The notes under the pieces are model-generated. The model had not been told where the DNA came from. It searched no databases and worked only from the letters and a program-made list of their open reading frames with translations. This document shows, piece by piece, positions 6,237-13,610 of a stretch of 14,466 nucleotides of DNA. Position 1 is the first letter of the stretch. Each line of letters opens with the position of its first letter. The translations under genes were made by a program, and so were the position numbers. This stretch comes from an uncultured Spirochaetales bacterium (GTDB lineage: Bacteria > Spirochaetota > Spirochaetia > Sphaerochaetales > Sphaerochaetaceae), in the NCBI GenBank assembly GCA_945947045.1, contig CAMEXG010000034.1, forward strand, positions 1 to 14,466. The letters are read 5' to 3'.

Positions 6237-7137
6237 CTCTTTCAATAAAAGCTGTCACTTCTTCTTTTACTTTGTTTTCGTTTCCTTTCATCAGATGTCC
6301 TCCATGCTCGAAGGATATAAACTTATAGGCAGGAAACCTGTGTAATACTTTTTTGACGCTTTCAAAGGAAGCCAGCTTGTCGTCTTTTGCTTGAAAGATG
6401 AGGACAGGGACTTTCAGGTTCTCTATGTGGTATTCGTTATAGTTTCTCGCCATATCAAGGTTTGTGATACTAGCGTCTATTGCGACGCCTTTCTTCCTTT
6501 CATTGATTGGAAGAATAGTAAATATTGTAGACTTATCCATTCCCATAATCGGTTGGAACAAGGGGCTGAGAAGGAAAAAAGCATAATCGTTACAAAAGAA
6601 GGGCGGGGGACCGGCATACGACGGAAACTTTTGGGGTTTTTCCGGATATGGCATGGAAGAAGACATAAGAATCAAACCCTTGGTTCTTTCAGGGAAATCG
6701 AGAGCGAAGCGAAAGGCTACGCTGCCGCCGGCGGAAGTGGAGAGGAGAAATACCTTCTTGATTCCTTTCTTGTCCAACAGCTCTACGTATGCTTCCGCCT
6801 GTTCTTTCGGTGTTCCTCTTCCCTTTGTATCACTTGATAGATAGCCGAAACGGGATGGAGCCAGGATTCTATAGTTGTCAAGAAAGCTCTTACAAGAGTC
6901 AAAAGCCTGGTCGAATCCTCCGAATATTCCATGGACAGATAGTATTACTTCCCCCTTTCCTTCATCCACGTACGTCATATCTCCATAAGATAGTGAGAGA
7001 GATTTATGACGGTAGGAAGAGAGACGCTTTCTACTCTGTTTTTGAGCCTTTGTGCATCGTATCCTTTGGATCAAAAGATAGAGTACAAAAAGAAAAAGTA
7101 AAAAAAGAACAACAATATAAGGTATTTTCTCTTTCAC
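6229..7137 (-). CDS. Membrane-anchored alpha/beta-hydrolase
   Basis: A 302-residue alpha/beta-hydrolase with a single N-terminal transmembrane anchor at residues 6-24, followed by a basic stretch rich in Arg and Lys, so the catalytic domain may lie on the outer side. The fold is supported by VHGIFGG at 68-74 (oxyanion region), GRGTP, the nucleophile-elbow segment STSAGG with Ser135, an Asp at 252 or 253 in QAKDD, and His281 in the EHGGH motif. The elbow reads Ser-Thr-Ser-Ala-Gly, so the first Gly of the GxSxG consensus is Ser. I choose the GTG complementary to 7135-7137, two bases after the MarR stop, with an AGGAG about 10 bases before it. A longer in-frame form from a GTG at 7176 would overlap MarR by 37 bases and is less likely. 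It is cotranscribed with and probably controlled by MarR. The substrate is unknown. Confidence 0.83.
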   Translation of the reverse strand: MKEKIPYIVVLFLLFLFVLYLLIQRIRCTKAQKQSRKRLSSYRHKSLSLSYGDMTYVDEGKGEVILSVHGIFGGFDQAFDSCKSFLDNYRILAPSRFGYLSSDTKGRGTPKEQAEAYVELLDKKGIKKVFLLSTSAGGSVAFRFALDFPERTKGLILMSSSMPYPEKPQKFPSYAGPPPFFCNDYAFFLLSPLFQPIMGMDKSTIFTILPINERKKGVAIDASITNLDMARNYNEYHIENLKVPVLIFQAKDDKLASFESVKKVLHRFPAYKFISFEHGGHLMKGNENKVKEEVTAFIEREK

Positions 7138-7139
7138 TA

Positions 7140-7619
7140 CTACATTTCTCCTTTTTCTCGTAATTCTTGAAAACACTTTTCCAGGTATCCGAGTCCATTC
7201 GAGAATTTATTTGTAAGAGAGAAATATGTATGTATTTCTTCTTCAGTGAATTCTTTGAAAACCGACTTATATACTTTTTCCTCCAAACCTTTACTGTTCT
7301 GGATGACAGTATTTCCTTTATCTGTAATGTGAATGCAAAGGCTCCTTCCGTCACTTTCAGATTGTTTAAGTTTCACCATGCCTTCTTTCTCTAAAGAAAA
7401 TGAGAGCTTCTTTATATTCTGACGTGAGCAGCCAAGAACTTTCCCCATACTTGATAAATCCGGTGGCGAAGGGAAGGATGAGGCGACGACTAATACCAGC
7501 CATTGTTTACTTGTAATGCCTTTTAAGTATCTGTCCAAAATAGTATGCAGCTTGTTTTCCAGGACGAACACTCCTGAGAATATTAACTTCTTCTTCCAAA
7601 GTAGATCGATTTCTTCCAT
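7140..7619 (-). CDS. MarR family transcriptional regulator
   Basis: A 159-residue winged-helix regulator of the MarR type, probably a homodimer. The pattern is a helical N-terminus (to about 33), a conserved ITSKQWLVLVVA at 35-46, the helix-turn-helix around 55-78 (MGKVLGCSRQNIKKLSFSLE) and the wing with ESDGRSLCIHITDKG at 88-102, then long C-terminal dimerisation helices at 110-157. The ATG (complement of 7617-7619) has GAGG about 5 bases upstream. A perfect 14-base palindrome lies between its promoter elements, which fits autorepression relieved by a ligand. The hydrolase gene follows 2 bases later on the same strand, so it is the likely target and possibly acts on the same compound class. 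The inducer is not evident. Confidence 0.92.
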   Translation of the reverse strand: MEEIDLLWKKKLIFSGVFVLENKLHTILDRYLKGITSKQWLVLVVASSFPSPPDLSSMGKVLGCSRQNIKKLSFSLEKEGMVKLKQSESDGRSLCIHITDKGNTVIQNSKGLEEKVYKSVFKEFTEEEIHTYFSLTNKFSNGLGYLEKCFQELREKGEM

Positions 7620-7634
7620 ATCTCCCTCTTTATT

Positions 7635-7663
7635 AGAATGAGTAACATGTTACTATTTGTCAA
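7635..7663 (-). promoter_or_regulatory. Promoter with MarR-type palindromic operator
   Basis: On the minus strand, a perfect TTGACA -35 (complement of 7658-7663) is followed after 17 bases by CATTCT, a poor -10; a better TCTAAT lies 20 bases away (complement of 7632-7637). A perfect 14-base palindrome, AGTAACATGTTACT at 7641-7654, fills the spacer. This is where a repressor would block polymerase, and it is probably the MarR operator. The 216-base intergenic region 7620-7835 also holds the divergent gltX promoter. Confidence 0.65.
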
Positions 7664-7782
7664 TGTACTATCAGCCATATTATTCAGAATTGAAAGACAA
7701 ATAAGATGCGGCAAAGTATTATCTCTAGACATTTACATCTTTTAAACTTTTTCATTATAGGTCATTAAGTATTTCTCTATTG

Positions 7783-7811
7783 TTGTTTAAATCTTGCCAA
7801 TAGCTTAGAAT
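7783..7811 (+). promoter_or_regulatory. Candidate promoter for the tRNA-synthetase operon
   Basis: TTGTTT (7783-7788) and TAGAAT (7806-7811) are spaced 17 bases and lie 24 bases before the gltX ATG. A second candidate is TTTACA at 7732-7737 with TATAGG at 7756-7761 (18-base spacer), further upstream. No T-box or other leader structure was seen. AGGAGA at 7825-7830 is the gltX ribosome binding site. Confidence 0.45.
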
Positions 7812-7835
7812 TTCCACATTAATTAGGAGAAAGAA

Positions 7836-9314
7836 ATGGAAGTTCGTGTACGCTATGCCCCGTCACCAACTGGGTTACAGCACATCGGCGGTGTAAGAAC
7901 CGCACTTTTCAATTATTTTTTCGCCAAATCTATGGGCGGAAAGTTCATCCTCCGCGTTGAGGACACAGACCGTGAGCGCTATTCCGATGAATCCCTCCAG
8001 GATCTCTACGACACATTGGACTGGTTAGGAATCAAGTGGGACGAAGGTCCTGTAGTTGGTGGACCTTATGGTCCTTATATCCAGTCAGAGCGCTTTGAAC
8101 TCTATAAAGAATATGCCGAGAAGCTTGTCAAAGATGGAAAGGCATACTATTGCTACTGCACACCTGAAAGACTTGAAAAAGTAAGACAAGAGCAGATTGC
8201 ATCGAAGAGTGACTATCAAGGTTATGACAGACACTGTGCAAACCTTACAGATGAAGAGAGAGCTGATCTTGAAGCCCAGGGAATAAAGCCGGTAATCAGA
8301 CTTCGTGTCCCTACAGAGGGAAAGACTACTTTCCATGATGTCCTTATGGGCGATATTACAAGAAAGAATAAAGACGTCTCTCCAGACCCGATCCTTCTTA
8401 AGAGCGACGGTTTCCCCACATATCATTTGGCAAATGTCATTGATGACCATCTTATGGGGATCACACACATTATGAGAGCTCAGGAATGGATTCCGTCAGG
8501 ACCATTGCACATTCTTTTGTATGAAGCATTTGGCTGGGAGCCTCCTATTTATTGCCATCTTCCGATGGTTATGGGAAAAGATGGACAGAAGCTCAGCAAG
8601 AGACATGGTTCTACATCTGTCAGAGACTTCAGGGCGAAGGGATATCTTCCTGAAGCGATCATCAACTATGTGACCATGGTGGGTTGGTCATTGGACGACC
8701 ATACGGAGTTCTTCTCCAAAGAAGATCTTGAGAAGTGCTTTAAGATAGAAAACATACACAAGGCTCCAGGTGTCTTCGACTATAAGAAGCTTGATTGGTT
8801 CAATGGTCAATATATAAGGGAATGCAGTGACGAGAAACTTGCTTCTCTCTGCACACCATACCTTCAGGACGCAGGATTTATCTCTAAAGATGAGACAGAT
8901 GAGGAGAAGAAGCTGGTTCTCTCCCTTATTCCTTCCGTTAAAGAAAGAATGAAGATTCTTTCCGATGTGGTTCCACTTACATCCTTCTTGTTTAAAGACG
9001 AAGCTGTTACAGATAAACAAGTCTATATTGCCAAGGGAAGTAACGAAGAAAACACTCAGAAAGCCTTGGAGGAAGGAAGTAAAATCCTTCTCGCCGGCTT
9101 GAAAGAAGGTAAGGCTGAAGGAGAAATTGAAGAAGAACTAGTCAATTTGTCAAAGGCTTTGGAAATCAAAGTAAATGGTGTGTTCCAGCCTATCCGTGTT
9201 GCGATCACCAACTCTACAGTATCCCTGCCACTTTTCGACTCCATCAGACTATTGGGTCTTGATGAAACGGAGAGAAGACTGGAAAGGGCTAATAAAATCT
9301 TTAAGGAGAACTAA
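7836..9314 (+). CDS. gltX: Glutamyl-tRNA synthetase
   Basis: A 492-residue class I synthetase that charges tRNA-Glu (and in many bacteria also tRNA-Gln, for later amidation). The N-terminal RYAPSPTGLQHIGGVRTALF segment carries the HIGH-type motif at 16-19, and KLSKRHGS at 252-259 is the KMSKS-type loop. The LRVEDTDRERYS glutamate-site segment is at 39-50. The zinc-like insert has CYC at 106-108 with a further Cys at 134. The length is normal for bacterial GluRS and the C-terminal half is the helical anticodon-binding region. The ATG is fixed by GGAG, 6 bases upstream. It is the first of three synthetase genes; glyS starts 3 bases after its stop. Whether it is discriminating or also charges tRNA-Gln cannot be decided from the window. 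Confidence 0.97.
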   Translation: MEVRVRYAPSPTGLQHIGGVRTALFNYFFAKSMGGKFILRVEDTDRERYSDESLQDLYDTLDWLGIKWDEGPVVGGPYGPYIQSERFELYKEYAEKLVKDGKAYYCYCTPERLEKVRQEQIASKSDYQGYDRHCANLTDEERADLEAQGIKPVIRLRVPTEGKTTFHDVLMGDITRKNKDVSPDPILLKSDGFPTYHLANVIDDHLMGITHIMRAQEWIPSGPLHILLYEAFGWEPPIYCHLPMVMGKDGQKLSKRHGSTSVRDFRAKGYLPEAIINYVTMVGWSLDDHTEFFSKEDLEKCFKIENIHKAPGVFDYKKLDWFNGQYIRECSDEKLASLCTPYLQDAGFISKDETDEEKKLVLSLIPSVKERMKILSDVVPLTSFLFKDEAVTDKQVYIAKGSNEENTQKALEEGSKILLAGLKEGKAEGEIEEELVNLSKALEIKVNGVFQPIRVAITNSTVSLPLFDSIRLLGLDETERRLERANKIFKEN

Positions 9315-9317
9315 ACT

Positions 9318-10646
9318 ATGGCTGATGTAGTTACAATGGACAAAATAATATCTCTCTGCAGACGTAGAGGTTTTATCTTCCAGTCTTCAGAAATCTATGG
9401 AGGACTCAACGGTGCTTATGACTATGGTCCGATGGGAGTTGAATTAAAGAACAACATTCGTGATTTCTGGTGGAAGGAAATGACTAGAATGCACGATAGT
9501 ATCGTAGGCCTCGATGCTTCTATTCTGATGCATCCTAGGGTATGGGAGGCAAGTGGCCATGTCTCTAACTTTACAGACCCGATGGTTGACTGTAAGGTTT
9601 GTAAGTCCCGTTTCCGCGCTGACCAGATCGACTTAAATGCTCCATGTCCTGTTTGTGGCAACAAGGGTACATTTACAGAGCCAAGAAACTTCAACCTTAT
9701 GTTCGAGACTCATATCGGAGCAAATAGAGACGCTGCATCTGTAGTATATCTGAGACCTGAAACAGCACAGGGAATCTATGTAGACTACAAGAACGTTCTT
9801 CAGTCTTCACGTGTAAAGATTCCTTTCGGAATTGCCCAGGTTGGTAAATCCTTCAGAAACGAAATCACGACAAAGAACTTTATTTTCCGCTCCTGTGAGT
9901 TTGAACAGATGGAGATGCAGTTCTTCTGTAAGCCTGGAACAGATGAAGAATGGTTCCCTTACTGGAGAGAAGAAAGAATGAAGTTCTACGATAAGATGGG
10001 TATCAGGGCCGATCATCTCAGATGGCATCAGCATGGACCGGATGAACTTGCATTCTATGCCAAGGATGCATACGATATTCAGTTCCTATTCCCAATGGGA
10101 TGGCAGGAATTGGAAGGCGTACACTCAAGAACAGACTACGATCTCACTCAGCATACCAAGTTCAGCGGCAAGGATCTTACATATCTTGATCCAGAGACAA
10201 ATGAGAGATATATCCCATACGTTGTGGAGACAAGTGCCGGTCTTACAAGAAATGTTCTTATGGTTCTTTCTGATGCATATGACGAAGAACCTACACCGGA
10301 AGGCGATACAAGAACTGTAATGCACTTCCATCCGCTTATCGCTCCTGTCAAGGTGGCCGTACTTCCTCTGGTAAAGAAAGATGGACTTGGAGAGTATGCA
10401 TCAAATCTTGAGCATTCTCTTAGAAACGAATTCAATACTTTCTTCGATCAGTCCGGTGCTGTAGGAAGAAGATATAGAAGACAGGATGAAATCGGTACTC
10501 CTTACTGTGTAACAGTAGATTACCAGACACTTCAGGACCATACAGTCACAGTTAGATTCCGTGACTCAATGAAGCAGGAGAGAGTGGCTGTAGATAATCT
10601 TGTCGCTTTCATTAAAGACGCTATGAAGAATTATAGGAGAGTCTGA
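9318..10646 (+). CDS. glyS: Glycyl-tRNA synthetase, alpha2 (eukaryote-like single-chain) type
   Basis: A 442-residue class II synthetase that joins glycine to tRNA-Gly in the cytosol. It is the dimeric single-chain type, not the alpha2-beta2 GlyQ/GlyS form. Evidence: SSEIYGGLNGAYDYGPMGVELKNN at about 23-46 and WEASGHVSNFTDP at 76-88, both typical of this type; a zinc-like CxxC pair at C92/C95 and C110/C113; motif 2 GKSFRNEI through CEFEQMEMQFF at 176-203; motif 3 SAGLTRNVLMVL at 306-317; and a C-terminal anticodon-binding domain from about 340. The length is typical of short bacterial forms. GGAG at 9305-9308 is 9 bases before the ATG, inside the end of gltX. The last base overlaps the tyrS start. 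Confidence 0.97.
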   Translation: MADVVTMDKIISLCRRRGFIFQSSEIYGGLNGAYDYGPMGVELKNNIRDFWWKEMTRMHDSIVGLDASILMHPRVWEASGHVSNFTDPMVDCKVCKSRFRADQIDLNAPCPVCGNKGTFTEPRNFNLMFETHIGANRDAASVVYLRPETAQGIYVDYKNVLQSSRVKIPFGIAQVGKSFRNEITTKNFIFRSCEFEQMEMQFFCKPGTDEEWFPYWREERMKFYDKMGIRADHLRWHQHGPDELAFYAKDAYDIQFLFPMGWQELEGVHSRTDYDLTQHTKFSGKDLTYLDPETNERYIPYVVETSAGLTRNVLMVLSDAYDEEPTPEGDTRTVMHFHPLIAPVKVAVLPLVKKDGLGEYASNLEHSLRNEFNTFFDQSGAVGRRYRRQDEIGTPYCVTVDYQTLQDHTVTVRFRDSMKQERVAVDNLVAFIKDAMKNYRRV

Positions 10647-11893
10647 TGAACAAAGCACTCCAGACACTTATTGACAGAGGCTTCGTAAAGGACTGTACAA
10701 ACTGGGATGCATTATCTGATCTAATGGATAAAGAGTCTGTATCATTTTACTGTGGTACAGACCCTACAGGTCCCTCTTTGCACGTCGGACATATTGTTCC
10801 GTTCTTTGCGATGCACCATCTTCAGAAGTTCGGACATAGACCGGTGGCATTGGTGGGAGGAGGAACTGGACTTATCGGAGATCCATCTGGTAAGACAGAG
10901 ATGAGAAAGATCCTTCCCAAAGAAGAGATAGAGAAGAATGCTCAGAACATTGCAAGACAGCTTTCAAAAGTCGTTGACTTTTCTGAAAACCCTCCTGAGG
11001 GATATGGAAAAGCTACTATTGCAAATAACGCCGATTGGCTTGTCGACCTGAACTATATTCAGTTTTTAAGAGATGTAGGAAAATACTTCTCCGTCAACAG
11101 AATGCTTACATTCGAAGGTGTAAAGCAGAGACTGGAAAGAGGTCTGTCCTTCATTGAATTCAACTATCAGCTTCTTCAGTCTTACGATTTCCATAAGCTA
11201 AATGAAAAATATGGAACAAGACTCCAGATAGGCGGAGCAGACCAATGGGGCAATATTGTAGCAGGTATCGATCTCATTCAGAGAATGGGGGGAGAAGAGT
11301 GCTTCGGCCTCACATTTAATCTCATTATGCGTGCTGACGGTAAAAAAATGGGAAAGAGTGAGAAGGGTGCTGTATTCTTGGATCCAAATCTCTATTCTCC
11401 TTATGATTTCTATCAGTACTGGAGAAATGTATCCGACCCTGATGCAATCAAGTTTATGAAGCTCTTTACCTTTATGCCTCTTGATGAAATCAAGGAGTAT
11501 GAAGATCCAAGTAGAAACATAAACGATGCCAAGGCTAGACTGGCTTATGAGATAACAAAGATTATTCATGGTGAAGAAGAGGCTGAAAAGGCGAAAGACG
11601 CTGCAGCCCACCTTTTCTCCAAAGGAGAGGGAAACAAGGAAAATGTTCCTACCGTCCAATTGGACAAGGCTCTCTTTGAAAATGGAATCGGTGTCCTAGA
11701 CTTGTTTACAAAGAGTGGATTGACTCAAAGTAACGGTGACGCCAGAAGACTAGTAATACAAGGTGGAGCGGAAGTAAATGGAAATAAGATTTCTGATCCA
11801 AAGATGACTTTTACTCTCTCCGATGCAGATGGCGACGGTGACTTCATGCTTAAGGCAGGCAAGAAGAAGTTTATGAGAGTTCAGCCAAACTAA
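10646..11893 (+). CDS. tyrS: Tyrosyl-tRNA synthetase
   Basis: A 415-residue class I synthetase that charges tRNA-Tyr. The tyrosine and ATP site is seen in FYCGTDPTGPSLHVGH, with the HIGH-type HVGH at 46-49. The ALVGGGTGLIGDPSGKT segment at 68-84, NYQLLQSYDF at 173-182 and the QIGGADQWGNI segment at 194-204 are diagnostic for TyrRS. KMGKS at 234-238 is the KMSKS-type loop. An S4-like RNA-binding domain (LTKSG, NGDARRLVIQGGAEVNG) occupies roughly 350-385. The ATG overlaps the glyS TGA by one base (TGATG) and has GGAG at 10636-10639, 6 bases upstream, so translation is probably coupled. It is the last gene of the operon before a GC-rich terminator. Confidence 0.97.
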   Translation: MNKALQTLIDRGFVKDCTNWDALSDLMDKESVSFYCGTDPTGPSLHVGHIVPFFAMHHLQKFGHRPVALVGGGTGLIGDPSGKTEMRKILPKEEIEKNAQNIARQLSKVVDFSENPPEGYGKATIANNADWLVDLNYIQFLRDVGKYFSVNRMLTFEGVKQRLERGLSFIEFNYQLLQSYDFHKLNEKYGTRLQIGGADQWGNIVAGIDLIQRMGGEECFGLTFNLIMRADGKKMGKSEKGAVFLDPNLYSPYDFYQYWRNVSDPDAIKFMKLFTFMPLDEIKEYEDPSRNINDAKARLAYEITKIIHGEEEAEKAKDAAAHLFSKGEGNKENVPTVQLDKALFENGIGVLDLFTKSGLTQSNGDARRLVIQGGAEVNGNKISDPKMTFTLSDADGDGDFMLKAGKKKFMRVQPN

Positions 11894-11905
11894 GGCTCAT
11901 ATATC

Positions 11906-11947
11906 ACGCCCCGTGTGGACAATATCCATTCGGGGCGTTATCTTTTT
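11906..11947 (+). terminator. Strong intrinsic terminator after tyrS
   Basis: ACGCCCCG at 11906-11913 pairs perfectly with CGGGGCGT at 11931-11938, and the loop contains a further TGGA-CAATA-TCCA mini-stem. A T-rich tail follows (11941-11949). It lies 12 bases after the tyrS stop. Its tail ends 3 bases before the next start codon, so it occupies the whole leader of the following gene. Confidence 0.88.
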
Positions 11948-11950
11948 CTC

Positions 11951-12568
11951 ATGAAGAATTATTTGGACTTAAAAAGCACTCCTTTGAAGTTTCATAGAAT
12001 ATATGCAGCTGTGGTACTTCCTTTGGATATGTTTCTCAACATATATTCCCTTATTACTATCATTGCTTCTATTACAAAAAACGGAGCGGTCACTTGGGAT
12101 TGGATATCCCTCGTTACGACCATTGTCTACATTGTTTTGATAATGGCGTCTTTCAGGGGACTGTTAGTATTTAAGAAAATGGGGCTCTATGCCCTCTGGG
12201 CTCTATTGGGACTTCAGATTGCCGATAATTCGTATACCTTTTATTTGTCCTATAGAGCAGGGGAAACAGTGTTTATGTTGTCCTCTGTTCTATCAATTTT
12301 CATTCTCACGTCAATAATTGTCTACTATGTTCTAAGACGCAAGCTCTTCACAAAAGAAGGTATTGATGTAGTGGCATATATGGCGAAGAAGAGGGAAGAA
12401 AATCAAAAAGCGGCAGATAGATTTGCTCCAATAGAAACCGAAATGGAAGAGGAAGAAAAAGAAGAAGACGTGGGGGAATATGACTGCCCTAGGTGCGGCT
12501 ATCATATTACAGATGGAAAAGTATTCTGCCCTAAGTGCGGGGCCCAGACAAGAATTGTCAGGAGATAA
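11951..12568 (+). CDS. Four-helix membrane protein with C-terminal zinc ribbon
   Basis: A 205-residue protein of unknown role. Four hydrophobic helices are at about 17-41, 49-69, 76-92 and 107-128, followed by a charged, acidic linker (residues 145-175, with a Glu-rich run near 163-172). The C-terminal zinc ribbon has C179-x2-C182 and C193-x2-C196. The ribbon is likely cytosolic and could bind protein or nucleic acid. I choose the ATG at 11951, directly after the terminator tail. A GTG at 11915 lies inside the terminator hairpin and would add 12 residues with no ribosome binding site. Neither start has a clear Shine-Dalgarno. It may depend on read-through from tyrS or on a promoter inside the tyrS end. 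The 3' end overlaps the convergent HAD gene by 11 bases. Confidence 0.75.
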   Translation: MKNYLDLKSTPLKFHRIYAAVVLPLDMFLNIYSLITIIASITKNGAVTWDWISLVTTIVYIVLIMASFRGLLVFKKMGLYALWALLGLQIADNSYTFYLSYRAGETVFMLSSVLSIFILTSIIVYYVLRRKLFTKEGIDVVAYMAKKREENQKAADRFAPIETEMEEEEKEEDVGEYDCPRCGYHITDGKVFCPKCGAQTRIVRR

Positions 12569-13286
12569 AGAAAGAAAGGGCTGTGATTATGTCCGAAAAA
12601 ACATAGTCAGCCCACTTCTCCAGTTCCTTTCTATCTGTCGTCCCTTCCAAAGCAACAATTGTACCGACACCAGCTTTCTTTGCCATTTTCAGGTCTTTTA
12701 CATTATCTGATACCATCATCATGTCTTTATTATCTATGCCTGAGAACATTGAATAATCTTTAATTGTCCTTGGATCCGGCTTTGTATGAAGAGATGTGTC
12801 ATCGATGGAAAAAGAAAAAAAACCTCTACCGAATACAGAAAGAAAAATATCTAATGATTCTTTTGTATCGTTAGTAAAGATTGCCAAACTTGAACCGCTT
12901 TTCTTTATTTCAATAAACAGTTTTTTAAGAATAGAAAAGTCATATCTCTTTAGCTCTTCTCTATACCCATATCTGCACCTGTTTTTTATTTTCAAAAATC
13001 CTTTGGCGCTTTTAATTGGATTAAGATGATATTTAATAGTAATGAAAGACAGAGCGAAAAAAGACGAGACATAGTTTCTTTTGAGAAATAACCCTTTACT
13101 GTTAATGGTGCCGTCTTTGTTTATTCCTACCACTGAAGAAAACTCATCAATGCACTCTTCCTTCTTACTTGGACTAAGCTTAGATAATGGAAGTTCTGAG
13201 GAGAAGAACCTCCTGATAGGGGTTTTCCAAAGAGTATAAGGGAAAAGAGTACCGTCTTTATCGAATATAATAGCTTTGGCCTTCAT
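12558..13286 (-). CDS. HAD-family hydrolase, phosphoglycolate-phosphatase-like
   Basis: A 242-residue haloacid-dehalogenase-type phosphatase. Motif I is FDKDGTLF (nucleophile D9 and general acid/base D11), motif II FTNDT (T138), motif III TKPDP (K169) and motif IV SDNVKDLKMA (D194, D198); motif IV has Ser where many members have Gly. The helical cap between residues 15 and 115 suits the small-molecule phosphatase (Gph-like) group. The substrate is not predictable from this. The ATG (complement of 13284-13286) sits directly before motif I, as expected, but no clear Shine-Dalgarno precedes it. A weak minus-strand promoter, TTGCAC with TATATT after 18 bases, is possible around 13330-13359. Confidence 0.87.
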   Translation of the reverse strand: MKAKAIIFDKDGTLFPYTLWKTPIRRFFSSELPLSKLSPSKKEECIDEFSSVVGINKDGTINSKGLFLKRNYVSSFFALSFITIKYHLNPIKSAKGFLKIKNRCRYGYREELKRYDFSILKKLFIEIKKSGSSLAIFTNDTKESLDIFLSVFGRGFFSFSIDDTSLHTKPDPRTIKDYSMFSGIDNKDMMMVSDNVKDLKMAKKAGVGTIVALEGTTDRKELEKWADYVFSDIITALSFFIS

Positions 13287-13338
13287 AATAAAAGCATAAA
13301 ATAAGAAATGGAGAACCGCTACTGGAAATATAGTATTT

Positions 13339-13367
13339 CGGTTAATTACCGTGCAATTGAATTACCG
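13339..13367. repeat. Short repeat AATTACCG x2 with inverted CGGT arm
   Basis: AATTACCG occurs at 13344-13351 and again at 13360-13367, 16 bases apart. The first copy is part of an inverted pair, CGGT (13339-13342) with ACCG (13348-13351). The spacing of roughly one and a half helical turns and the position, about 55-80 bases upstream of the HAD start, could suit a regulator site, but the elements are short. Confidence 0.3.
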
Positions 13368-13566
13368 AGGATTCCCGCTTAATGCCAAATAAGAAGGAAC
13401 TGACGCTTTATTGATCTAAGAATTAGATTACTCATCCAGATATACTCAAAAAAAATGAATTGCAGGGCCATGTTTCAATCAGACTGAAAAAAATTTATTC
13501 ATTCCATAGCCACTACATATCCTTGGAAAAAGGGCGGAAAGCACTTTTTGGGATCTCATGCTTTAT

Positions 13567-13595
13567 TTGGAATGTCTCAGTGCAGAATCTATGGT
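13567..13595 (+). promoter_or_regulatory. Candidate ispE promoter
   Basis: TTGGAA (13567-13572) and TATGGT (13590-13595) are 17 bases apart. A start of transcription 6-8 bases after the -10 would leave only about 8-10 bases before the ispE ATG, with no Shine-Dalgarno in that space, so the mRNA may be nearly leaderless. Confidence 0.45.
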
Positions 13596-13610
13596 AGTCT
13601 ATAGACGAAT

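Larger units (their letters stand above)
13287..13610. other. Non-coding gap between the HAD gene and ispE
   Basis: These 324 bases separate two divergently transcribed genes and hold the start regions of both, the short repeat at 13339-13367 and the ispE promoter candidate. One plus-strand frame is open for about 54 codons ending at a TAG near 13596, but it has no ATG and no recognisable family, so I do not call a gene. No terminator or RNA gene is recognised here. Confidence 0.5.

Noticed and set aside
8085..8468. 127-codon minus-strand open frame inside gltX
   Set aside because: Shadow of gltX; no homology pattern visible and a composition unlike a real protein.
11198..11659. 153-codon minus-strand open frame inside tyrS
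   Set aside because: It lies wholly within a strongly supported TyrRS gene, has no recognisable domain and no promoter or ribosome binding site of note.
13427..13598. About 54 codons open on the plus strand before ispE
   Set aside because: No ATG, no ribosome binding site, no recognisable motif, and such lengths arise by chance in AT-rich DNA.
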